From Tetrapyrgos nigripes (Eukaryota > Basidiomycota > Agaricomycetes > Agaricales > Campanellaceae), in contig JAACJM010000022.1 in the NCBI GenBank assembly GCA_013368315.1, forward strand, positions 434,001 through 498,000: a DNA stretch of 64,000 nucleotides, written 5' to 3'. Positions 10,215 through 20,666 of the stretch are shown one piece after another. Below the pieces are notes generated by a model. The model searched no databases. It saw nothing but the letters and a program-made list of their open reading frames with translations, and was not told where the DNA came from. Within the stretch, counting starts at the first letter, position 1, and each line of letters starts with the position of its first letter. Both the position numbers and the translations under genes were made by a program.

Positions 10215-11849
10215 GATACGCCGGACAAAATCACAGTATACATACTTGGATTTTGGTTCATAATATCAGTTTTGACGTTCTTTTAAGGGAATAAGAGGAC
10301 TAGGGTGAGCCCTGAACTGCTAGTTAATACCTAGTGGGACTAAGAAAACAACAGTACAATAATATTAAGTGCTTATAAATGGAGAAATAACTCATTCTAA
10401 GTACTATGATAGATATGTACGAGTTGGGAGTTATAATAGCAGACCCACCAAATGATAAAGATAGTCTATAAAGGCTTTCAAATCCTATTATAATGACTAG
10501 TACCACTAGCGTAATCCAAAGGGACAGTGAAATGCAGGCATAGGAATGCATAAGCAGCACAATCCTCAGCCGAAAGGTCGATTGGAGAAGACAGCGCTAA
10601 GATCAGACATGTGGACAATCACACTAGGTCTAGATCTATGTATCAGTAAATTCCATAGTACTAAGATGGCTTTGAGGGAATCTTAAGTATCTGTAAAAGG
10701 TACATGTGGACAAAAGTAGGACAAAGTATATATGTATGGGATCCCAGAGAGTTCAGCTATCCATCGGTACAGAAGGGATAGTGAACAGACACCTCTACAC
10801 AGAGATATAAGGGACAGAAGTGCTAAATCACAGTACATCTGAACGATCAGAATACAACCCAAACGGGTAACATTATTTCTGGATAAGGATAAACCTGTCA
10901 GTAATCATCTAGCTAGGTGTTGAAAGCATTGAAGGAGGAATAAGTATGCAAACAGGACTGCAGAAAAGCTGGACTCGTATGTAGGACTCAGTAGTAGACT
11001 GTTGGCAATGCATAGAGTGCGTATAAAGCAAGATTGGAGAAAAAGGGAAAGGAAAACTGAACAGAATAAAGAAACTACGAGAAAACCCTACACCCCTAGT
11101 GTAAGGACGTGTATGAAGGACCTAGTGGTCATAAGTGGAGCATTCTGAGTCATAGATGCGATGCTCGCTAACCAGGACGGTACACGAAAACACCAGATGG
11201 CTTACAAAGGGAACTGAAGAAAGTTCCTACAAATATTTAGATAATATTAAACAGTTTCTGTATACCCTAATAAGCAAGTCTTTACTTACAAGGAAATAGG
11301 TAGAACTTGCTAGCAGACTTTTCGATTTGTTTTTATATTTTCTCTACGTGCCTTTTAGCAGACCTCGAAAAGAAATAGGTAACTGTATAGTTGTAGCTGC
11401 GAGTAGTATAAAAGGACCAGATATTACGTACTGTAGAGTATCAGATCTCGCTAGCAATAGTAGAGGACGTGAAACACGGACTAAAGCTTCTAAACAAACT
11501 TAACTGCACTCTCTACAAGTATAAACATTGTGTTGGAGATAATAGAGTTTTAAAATTGAACATCTTTGGGGTTATAACTGCAATTTTTGTGTTGACCTTC
11601 TGGTCTATTAAGTGTTGATTTTTAAGGCAACTGGGCCTACAAGTGTTTGATTTTTGGGACTCGTTGATCCCCTTGGTGTTAAACTTGTGTTTATTATGTT
11701 GCGCGCTAAGCACTAACTTCATTGAAAAACCCCAATCAAAAGTACTTATAGTACAAGTAAACTGGGAGTTTGAGTACTTGTCTCATTTACATTTGTATAT
11801 GGTTTTGTGTTTGGGTGCAGTTCCTAGCGCTTAATTACAAAAACCATAT
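10215..11849. mobile_element. Unclassified 1.6-kb insertion flanked by TAGCGCT
   Basis: Copy B of the duplication has no equivalent of this block. In copy A it is bounded on both sides by the 7-bp word TAGCGCT (10208-10214 and 11850-11856), as expected of a target-site duplication. No coding frame, terminal inverted repeat or poly-A tail is evident, so the class is unknown; a non-autonomous element or a decayed retroelement would fit. The + strand is purine-biased over much of its length. Confidence 0.55.
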
Positions 11850-12409
11850 TAGCGCTCCTAAAAAGTAACTTTCCGCCTCCAGTGTCTTGAGTCTTGAGTC
11901 TTTGCACAGTTTGTATATGAATACTCGACAAATACACTTGGATTCCGATCAGGATGCCTACAAATTCTTTCTAGGGTCACCATGCCTGCTACAAGAATAT
12001 CTTCCTTACTGATATTAGAACCTTGTACCCATGTCCCAGTACTGGAAGAGCAGTAAGTCTGTGGGGGGTCTGAGGGTGGTGAGGTGAAATAAGTGGGTCT
12101 TGGGTCAATGGGCAGGATAACTTTGTAACTTTGTCCATGTAGAATTAGAAGAAACAAGGCAGATACTCTGATTGAAGACCAACACCTGAGTTTGATGCTG
12201 CTTTAGGTGACATATGGGGATCGTCATTGACGTCTCGAGGAATGGAAAGGAAAGTGCATGAGCGGTACAGCAAATTGAACAGTGTACTGTGGACAAGAAT
12301 TGAGAGATTTCAGAGTGGTATCAGGGTTCATAATGTCATCAATTGCAGACGTGGACATCTTGAACCAGCTGGAGCAGTCCAAGAGCAGTCGGAGAGATGG
12401 GCATTGAGC

Positions 12410-12417
12410 CTGAGAGA
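12410..12417. repeat. hAT target-site duplication, left (CTGAGAGA)
   Basis: The 8-bp word CTGAGAGA precedes the element and is repeated at 16707-16714. Copy B (near 25332) has the word once in the uninterrupted context GAGCCTGAGAGAG. Eight-bp duplications are diagnostic of hAT insertion. Confidence 0.9.
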
Positions 12418-15400
12418 TAAGGTTGGATGCGGGTCAGGGGTACACCCGCGGTATTGCTCAACGGTGTGGCACGGGTACGGGTACGGTATATAGATTGAGT
12501 CAACCCGAGGATACCAGAACCCGACCCGGAAACCCGCGCGGTCTAGACCTAATTTTGCCTGCCGCTTTTTAAGCGGAGTTCCAATATCTCAAAAATCCAC
12601 ATCGTACCATTTTCTCTCCCAGCTCTTGTGCGTTGATCGCACTCCTCGCTTCGCTTAGTACGCTTGGGGTTGCGTCAGGCCCATAACCTACCTAATGCGG
12701 CTACTCATTGTGGTGAGTTCCAGCCACAAACTCATTACTGTCAATGACAGTTTTTGTCCCTTGGTGTTCTTTCTGTTGATGTCAAGCTTTAGCCTCTAGT
12801 GACCCGCTTTGCAAAATATCACCACCAGTGACTGCTTTTTCGAATTGATGGGGATTGCACTGTGTGGAGGTGAGTCTTAGATAGTGGCTGCACTATTCAC
12901 CCAATGCTAACAGATACGTTCTAGTGTTCGGCCGATATCTTGCTGAGTCTACAGGCTCGGATTTTTTCCTGCTATCATAATCTTTCAGCCTACACGCTGC
13001 AGCTGCCGACGGTTTTTTATCTATCCAATTTGCATTTGGGAGGAGCCAGCCACCGCTTATTTCTACTTTTAAGGTGAGTCAAAAATTCTGTTCCTCCCAT
13101 TCTCCTCAGTAGTGATGGGCAAACAGGGGAAGCATGCTCGTGAACCCAACAACGACAACGACAATGACAACAGCTCTGAACACTCCTCGCCCTCATCTCT
13201 CGCCTCTACTGCATCTGCTGCCTCTGCTCGTATCATCAAAGCTGTCAACCGTGCTTCCAAGACCGTCAAGAAGACTGCGTCAAAGCGTGCTCGTCATTCT
13301 AGAGCGTCCTCAGGGTTGTCCGAGCCTGATGGTATGTCATTCATTTCCTTTTCAGATTACATTGCAATGTTTTCTCATCATACGCTGGTCAGGATCAGCA
13401 CCGATTGAAGTCGCTGACAGCTCTGATGCCGAGCCAGATGTTGAGAAGGATGAAGATGAGCTTGGTAAGTCGTATCTTTTGTTTCATTTACAGGTCTTAT
13501 ATTTTATTACTTTCTAGAACGTCTTCAATCGCGCTGGAGCTCACCTATCTATTCTTTCTTCCATGAGAAGCCCGACATTCGCTACAAGAAGAATCGCAAA
13601 TACCACTTCTTCAAGTGCAAAAAGACGACCTGCAAAACAGGTGGTGTACGCCGCTACCTTGATGGTGGTGATCACTCTTCAACGGGCAATCTCAAGAAGC
13701 ACACCGTTCAATGTTTTGGGAAGGATTCGGTTGAGGCCGCAGTCAAAGGCGTGTCAGAGGCTAAGACCACCCAGAACAGCATCTTCTCAATGTTTGCTGG
13801 TCTCGGAGACAAAGTGGTGAGCATTTCTCACAGGATGCATACCAACCCGGAACGTCGGTGAGTATTTCTTGCCTCCATTGTCTTGGATCAAACTGACTTA
13901 TTTTTATTCTCAGTGCTGCAGTTGTTCGTTGGGTTACGGAGAGCTGTCGTCCTACCAATATTGTTGAGGACCGGAAGCTATGTGAGCTCATGCTTGCCGG
14001 CAGACCTCAAGCCAGTTTTCCTCGCCGTAAACGTGTTGCTGAGGACGTTCGGATTGCGTTTGAGTATTCTTCTGAGCGGATCAAATCTCTTCTTCAGGTA
14101 TGTTGTTTTTCTCATTGCATGATTAAAACTACTAACACATATATGTGTAGGAATATCCAGGCCAACTCAGCTTCGCCACTGATGCCTGGACATCACCTAA
14201 TCATCGTGCTTTTGTTGCTTGGACTGTACACCTCCAACATCAAGGCAAGCCTCTGGTATTTTTGCTGGATATTTTCGAAGTTCCTGAGGTATGTTGTCTA
14301 TCCATCGTAGTTGAGATTGGCACTGACTTTGTTACCCCCAGTCACATACTGGGATCGTACTTGCTCACGAGTTTTCCAAGATGGTAGAATGGTTTGGGCT
14401 ACAGCACAAGGTACGAGGCTCTGTTCGTTATGTTTCTGTTCAGTTTTTGATCATATATTCAACAGATCATGGCTTTTTGTGGGGATAACGCATCTTCAAA
14501 TGATACGCAAACCACGGCGTTGAGCGAAAGCCCTTCCAACTCCTTTACCCTTGACAGCCATGTACGATGCCTTAACCACACCATGAACCTTGCTGCCAAG
14601 GCACTTTTGAATGGCATAGCCGGTTTCTCTGACGAAGATAACGCTACCTCACTTGATGCCGATAATCTTAATGGTGATATCGAAGAGAACGATGAAGATC
14701 TGCCAGCTTTACTCGAGCCCGACATCCTATCTGATGATGAAGATGATGATGTCGATGCTGATGTTATCGACGAGGGTGATGAACAGGTTGATGAGGTCGC
14801 CGTGCTGGATGCCATTGCCCAGGCCACGTTCAAAAAGGAATCCTCTGAAGTTCGGGTTGCTCTTGAGAAGGTAAGTCCTACATCTTCTGTACACATATGC
14901 ACCCGTGAAGACTGATGTCGTTATAGGTTCGTGGTTTATCATTCGCTATCATTTATTCAACTACGATCGGGTTACCCCAGTGGTGCAAAGCCTGCAGCAA
15001 GCACAAACTATCCCCTCGAAACCTTCCTCGTGACATCCGTACTTGATGGAACTCTACCTACAACATGCTTGACTTTGCGCTCAAGTACCGAGCTGTCATC
15101 GATGATGTGACTGGTAACAAGGACCTTCCCTATCGCAAGTACAAACTCATGACTTTGGAATGGAACATCCTCAGGATCTTCGCTACGTCTTACAGGTACG
15201 TTTTTTCTTTGATAACTATTCTCACTCATACTAACACAATACTCGTAGATCTTTAAGGATGCTACTCTTCACTTTTCGAGCGAGCAACACTCTTCCATCT
15301 CCGCCGTCATTCCTGCCATGGATCGTATCGATGATCTACTCACCACTCAGACTGCTACCACCGCTACATCACGTCCGCCTCTTCATGCATCCGTCAAAGC

Positions 15401-16706
15401 TGCTCTTTGTCTCGCCAAACAATTGATGAACTGTTACTACAGTCTGACAGATGACTCATCTGTCTATCGGATTGCTATGGGTATGTAACAGATGTTTTAT
15501 TCAAACTTTTATTAAACTAACCTCTTTCTCAGTGCTTCATCCAGGACTCAAGCTCGAGTACTTCCGTCAACGTAAATGGCAAGACCCATGGATTAGAGAA
15601 GCTGAAAGGCTAACTCGTCAAGCATATAATGCTTACGTTGAACGGGCCCGATCTCGTCAGGCTGAAGAGGTATGTTTCTTCTTTTCGGTTGATATGTTGT
15701 CTGTCCGCAAACTCACTTTTCTTTGCAGGTTCCAGCACCTAGCACTACATCATCTAGTATACCCTCCACTGCGGGTCCTTCAACAATAACCCATTCTAAT
15801 GATTTTGCTAATATCTCAGTCGCTCCGTCAACAGCTGTCACAACTCATGATGAACTCGCCGATTATCTGGCAATGCCACTTGAAAAGGTCTCCGATCCTT
15901 TGCTGTGGTGGTGGGAGAAGCGAACGGTATTTCCAGTGCTATCTCAAATGGCACTCAACTATCATTCTGTACCTGGTACATCGTTTTTTTTTTCTTGTTT
16001 TCTTCTTCAAGCCCGTCCTCATAGGACCCGGCTTTTGTTCTCTTATTCTTTCTTCTTCAAGCCTGTCCTAGTAGGACCCGGCTTTTCTTCTTTACTTCAT
16101 TTTCTTTCTTCCTTACTTCATTTTCTTGTACTAACTTCATTCTCTCTCTCAGCCACCTCCACCTCTGTAGAACGGGTGTTCTCGTTCGGTCGTCAATTAC
16201 TTGTCTTTACCTGTAATCGTCTTTCGGGTTGGTCTATCCGCTGGTTCCTTTGTTTCGGGAGTTGGAGTAAGAAAGATCTTGTACAGGATACATAAGGATG
16301 TGGTTGATGCTTTGCTTGATGCCGAGGAAAAGAAGGAGCAAAAAGCTTCTAGCAAGTAGATTTTTACTTACTCTCTGATGGACACTCAACTCGTCCATTT
16401 ATAATCATTTCATCATTGACAATTCAACTTGTCTTTTGCCTGTTCAGATTATGTCTCGTTACTCGTGTACTTATGTAGATACATTAGAATTATTGTTGTC
16501 TACTTTCTAACATGTAAATGTTTTGTCGTGGATTTCATAGCACGGGTCTGCGGTATACCGCGGTGTGGCTAACCCACGGATACTATGTGTACACCGTGAT
16601 TTTTGCGGGTACGGGTCTGACCCGTACTCGTAAGGGTCTCAGGTTCGAAGGGTACGGGTCCGGTATGGTAATAAAATACTCGCGGGTAGACCCACGTCCA
16701 ACCTTA
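12418..16706 (+). mobile_element. Full-length hAT DNA transposon, 4289 bp
   Basis: The ends are inverted repeats: left TAAGGTTGGATGCGGGTC, right (reverse complement) TAAGGTTGGACGTGGGTC, both followed by a short gap and ACCCGCG. Behind them, both ends carry clusters of ACGGGT/ACCCGT words (for example GGGTACGGGT near 12475 and 16660), typical subterminal transposase-binding repeats. An exact 8-bp target duplication flanks the element and the paralogous locus supplies an empty site. The inside encodes a hAT transposase with a stop codon, so this copy is probably non-autonomous, though its ends look able to be mobilised by a relative. Confidence 0.92.
13112..16359 (+). pseudogene. hAT transposase (BED finger), with nonsense codon
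   Basis: Many small exons start at ATG 13112 (MGKQGKHAREPNNDND, then Ser/Ala-rich and Lys/Arg-rich). About 13520-13820 holds a BED-like zinc finger: SPIYSFFHEKPDI, CKKTTCK, RRYLDGGDHSSTGNLKKH, C. The RNase H-like core follows: FATDAWTSPNHRAFVAWTVH, HEFSKMVEWFGL, FCGDNASSNDT, HVRCLNHTMNLAAKALL, with an acidic Asp/Glu insertion. The C-terminal hAT dimerisation block ATSTSVERVFSFGRQLL is at about 16150-16200. Two lesions: TGA at 15044-15046 in RDIRT-stop-WNSTYNML, where the family has Arg (one C-to-T change from CGA), and a frame break near 16290, after which DVVDALLDAEEKK continues in another phase to 16359. Function would be cut-and-paste transposition. Confidence 0.88.
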
Positions 16707-16714
16707 CTGAGAGA
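16707..16714. repeat. hAT target-site duplication, right (CTGAGAGA)
   Basis: Exact repeat of 12410-12417, immediately after the right terminal repeat ...CCAACCTTA. Confidence 0.9.
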
Positions 16715-17268
16715 GCTCAGGCTGGAGAGTCATTGATTGAAAGCCACAGCTAGTAACATTGAAGGACTACAGTGTGTACAAGCCAAGTACACTACCTGGG
16801 TTTTAACTTGGAGCTTCAGTGACCGGTGGTATAGGAAGGATGTGAGTGGTGGGACATGGCCTGGCCCGCGGCAACTATGGACAACGTGTCCTCAGTTTTC
16901 ACATTTGGAGTATGGACAGTGACATTGAAACTTCCTGGTGGTATATGATTTTTGAGACTGAAGGAACAGGAACATGAGAAGAGTGTGAAAGCATGCAGTG
17001 GTGATGGGACGACTCAGATGATGCATATGGTACATGTCCCAAACACGTCCCAGGAACATTGCATAGAATGAAAGTTTTAGAATTCCCAAAGCTGGGAGAA
17101 AAGTAATTGAGGAACATCCGAAGCACTCGGAGCACCACACACAATGGCAAGTCGTCCATTTCAACTGGAGGTAAAGCCAAGGCCATAATCTCACGCAATC
17201 CTGTTTATGACTCTTACAACTGATGTATTCCCCACCATGTCTATAACTACAAATCTCGAATCATCATC

Positions 17269-19380
17269 ATGGCACCCTCTCTAACAACTGGTCTCCATCT
17301 CTCAACCCAGCAGCCCATCTCCCCCCAGGTCCATGCACCGCATTTGCAATGTCATCAAGACTAGTCTCATGTCTCGTCTCTTGCTAGAGCTATCTACTTT
17401 CCTCTCAAATCCAATCATGCAACAGGCTTTGCCATCCTCCTCTCTGGTTCTCTCTCCTCTCGTCCTCCTCAACCTATAGATCAGCCATATTCTATCAAAA
17501 ACGAAGACATATTGGGAATTGTCCCTTTGAGATACGTCCCTGTGTTTAAACACGATGGGTCAGATCTGAGGGGGAAGGAGATTGGGTTGTTGGATCCATT
17601 GGATATGGTTGCTGTTGTTTTTGAAATACAACAACAACAAGAGGATGATGAGGTACGTTTACCATCCTTCTGTTTATCTCATACTAATTCAACACAGTAC
17701 ACTCCCCTCATCAAAGTCATCCTCACCAACCTATCCACTCATCCAGGATGGGATCTCTCAGGCCTTTCCTCATCGAAGTTGTCATTGGTACCATCCAAAT
17801 CCTCCCTATCCATCTGGTACAAATTCGCCAAATCCTTCAATGTCAAGGAGGAGATGGTGAAGAGTATAGCAGAGGAGTTTGAGAGTAGTGTCAAGTGGCA
17901 GTGTGAGTGATGTGATGCGAGCATTTATGGTTGTTCTAACCCTTGCACAGAATACTCCTTCGAACACCCGCCCAAAGTGGCTACATTTGATTCTCCAAGT
18001 ATTGATTGGGAACAGTCTATTGTTGAGGGTCATCCTACACATCCTGTACATCTACTTCTACTCTTACTTCTATGTCTCTTTCTACGTCTGCTTTTTCTCT
18101 TAATCTAACCCTCCTGGCCCTGGTCGCTAACGACCCCACCCAGCAGATGCACAAAACTCGAATCTACCTCCCCCCAATGACCCCCCCAATCCCAGGCTCC
18201 TATGACCTCTACAACCCACTCCTTCAGTTCATATCCCTCCCCAGATCATTGGTCAACATGACATGAGTTTGAAGAGTTGACGAGAAGGGTTGGGGAGGCT
18301 GCATCTGGGGCCAACTCCAACTCCAATGCCAATGCCAACTCAATCTCGAACTCCAGCGCAACCACCGGCACCAATGGGGCGTCAAACAGGTCCCTGATAA
18401 ACTTGGTCCCAAAGGACCATGTTCTCATCACAATCCACGAACTCCAAATCCCACATATCAAACAAAAGTTTGGGAAGGAAGCCATGATGTATGGGGAGGA
18501 GTGGACAGTTGGGGTTAAGGTGCAGCAGAGTATTAGGTGGGTTGGTTTTTACTTTGAGGGCCTGTGGGCCTGTGTAGCTGGTCGTTTTCGTTCTCATTTT
18601 CGGGTGGTGCATGTGGTGCGCTGTGGTGTGGTGTGGTCGACATCAACTGAGCGCTGTGCCCATTGCTCATTGCTCATTTTGGGTTTCTTTGGTTTCTTTC
18701 TTTACTTCTTTTTCAGTTTCTTTCTTTCATTCTTTGCCTTTCCTGCAATTGTCTCCTCCCATCTCTGACTCCCCAAATTTCAACCCAAACCCTTCCAACC
18801 CCCTTTGATCAACCCCACTGCCCTTCACACCCGCTCTCTCCCTCAAACTAGCCCTTGGACTCAAACTAACATCTGCAATCCATACAATCTCACCTGCATC
18901 TGCATACCTAGGACCTAGGTTTTCAAAATGGGTTGTTCCAGGGTTGAGCTTTGATTGAAGGATATTGTGAGTTGCGAGGGAGAGGGGGAGTGTTGTATTT
19001 GAGGAGGCAAATGGGAAAGTAGAGACAGACAAGAAAGTTGAGGGTATGAATGGACTTAGTAAGGAAGAAAAATCCCTCTCCCAAGGCACTGAACAATGCG
19101 GTACAGGCTCAGCATTTGAAGAAATTGCAAAACATTGTGCTGCGATTGTTAGAGAGGCTTGGGAGGTTGGGTTGGAGGATAGGGAGTGGGTTTTACTGAA
19201 AGAATACAATTTGGATGGTACGGGCGAGTTGAAGGGGAAGGGTGAAAGGTTGATTGTGTGTACGGTATTGGTTGAGAGTGGGCATTCTGGTCTGGGTGGG
19301 AAAAGATGTGCCAGCTGTGGTTAGGATATTTGGGTTAGATACAGAGGAGAAGAGGGTTGAGTGGTTGGATTGGTGAGATG
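17269..19380 (+). pseudogene. Decayed NIS siderophore synthetase (copy A)
   Basis: Codon-by-codon similar to the intact gene at 25875-28610. The start is kept (ATG 17269), but small indels in the first 120 nt throw the frame. Later stretches still read as the family (GIVPLRYVPVFKHDGSD, EYSFEHPP, MHKTRIYLPPMTPPIPGSYD, IHELQIPHIKQKFGKEAMMY, LSQGTEQCGTGSAFEEIAKH). A 2-nt deletion at the equivalent of NVTYEFEE gives an in-frame TGA (18264-18266). The Asn/Ser linker has expanded. The last third, corresponding to exons 5 and 6 of copy B with the EAHPQN and RDFGG motifs, is absent: homology ends just after the splice donor near 19380. It cannot encode a full enzyme. Confidence 0.88.
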
Positions 19381-19430
19381 TGTTTTTTTTTTTCTTTTGG
19401 CAAACTGATTGACTTTCTGTTTTTGTTTTT

Positions 19431-20666
19431 TTCAAGCTTTTCAATCTGGTGCCGTTGGAGACCTTGGCTTTCTTCATGACCACCTTCAATGACAGCTGTT
19501 GTATTGGAGCCAATATCTGACTTTTTGGTTTTCAGATCCACTCATATCTGCGTGAATGGTCTTCTGGCCAACAAGTTCACCAGGCTTTCACTCAGTGCGG
19601 CAACGATGATATGTACATCAAATTCCTCAGCACTGTTGACATGGAATGGAGCGCACTCTGAGTCGACAAGGACATCACCACTAATGTCAGATCTCAATGT
19701 ACCTTCACACTGTGGTCTTACTGATTCTTTATTCTTAGGCGTGAGTCTGACAACAACCCAGGACAAAATGTCGCCAAAGGGAGTGCCCAGGCATGGGCAA
19801 CAACTCCAACAACAAGGGTATAGATGGAGGTGAGAAGGGTATGGATCAAGGCAAGAAGGGTACTGCTGGAAGCAAAGACGGCAGTGGAGGGCAAACAGGA
19901 GGAAATGCTTCAGCATCACTGTCCACTGCGAAAGTTCCAGTGCATAAACACCTTGATAATTCTCATCTACATATGTATATAGCTCATTGTAATTGTTACT
20001 GTACATACCCTTAAATGTTACACTGTGCTAATTCCTTTACTGTTTGTGGTCTGTAGGTGAAGGGGCAATTGCAAGGATGTCTATGGGTTACGAGTAGAAA
20101 TTTATTACTAGTGCCTTTTTTAGCATACCTACTCAACGTATAGTAAATAGCCTTTGTGTGGACAGCTATATGAGCGACTGACCCAGGGCTTTAGCTACTT
20201 TAGCTACTTGGCATTATGAACCGGGGGACCTTGCTACCTGGTATCTCGGCTACCACGGCTATATAGGCCACTGTATCATCGTGCTTTTCTCTTTTTGTGC
20301 CACCACTAACCTGGGTATGGTCACCATTGAATGTTCACAGCCTGGCTGAGTCCATAATGAAGCACTCACTCTCAATTGCGATAAACTTGATGTCTGCTAT
20401 CGAGTCTCGACATTCATGTTGAGGTGTGCATCCTACATATCTGTATCTATTAATATTGATTTACTTACCTTCAAAAATTTGTTGTTTTACTATGGTATCT
20501 TGCATACTATTATAACTTAGAATTCATGTTTCATTGAAGAAGATCGAAGTACTATCATCGTCACTACATAGAACCTCCTGCTTTAATGATTTTGGGGTTT
20601 TGATGGATCATGAGGATGTAACTTCTTTTTGATTTCATCAGGAAGCTTTAATTCAGAGAAAAATCC
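19431..20666. other. Unassigned DNA with possible exon remnants
   Basis: Around 19530-19730 the + strand reads through a possible exon (IHSYLREWSSGQQVHQAFTQ) but meets an in-frame TGA, and 19795-19960 encodes a Gly/Lys-rich tail (GIDGGEKGMDQGKKGTAGSK). I recognise no family. It begins where the copy A homology stops, so it may mark the rearrangement that removed the synthetase 3' end. Nothing is seen in 20010-20660. Confidence 0.35.

Larger units (their letters stand above)
10100..19430 (+). repeat. Segmental duplication, copy A (NIS locus), interrupted
   Basis: Homologous to 24560-28000 in the same orientation. The match is followed through 10100-10207, 11857-12409, 16715-17260 and the pseudogene 17269-19380, and it fades shortly after 19400. 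The gaps in the match are the 10215-11849 insertion and the hAT element 12418-16706. Shared anchors include TTTTAAGTATT at both starts, TTGGATTCCGATCAGGATG, and ACATTGAAGGACTACAG. Identity looks high (mostly single substitutions and small indels), but I did not compute it. Confidence 0.85.
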
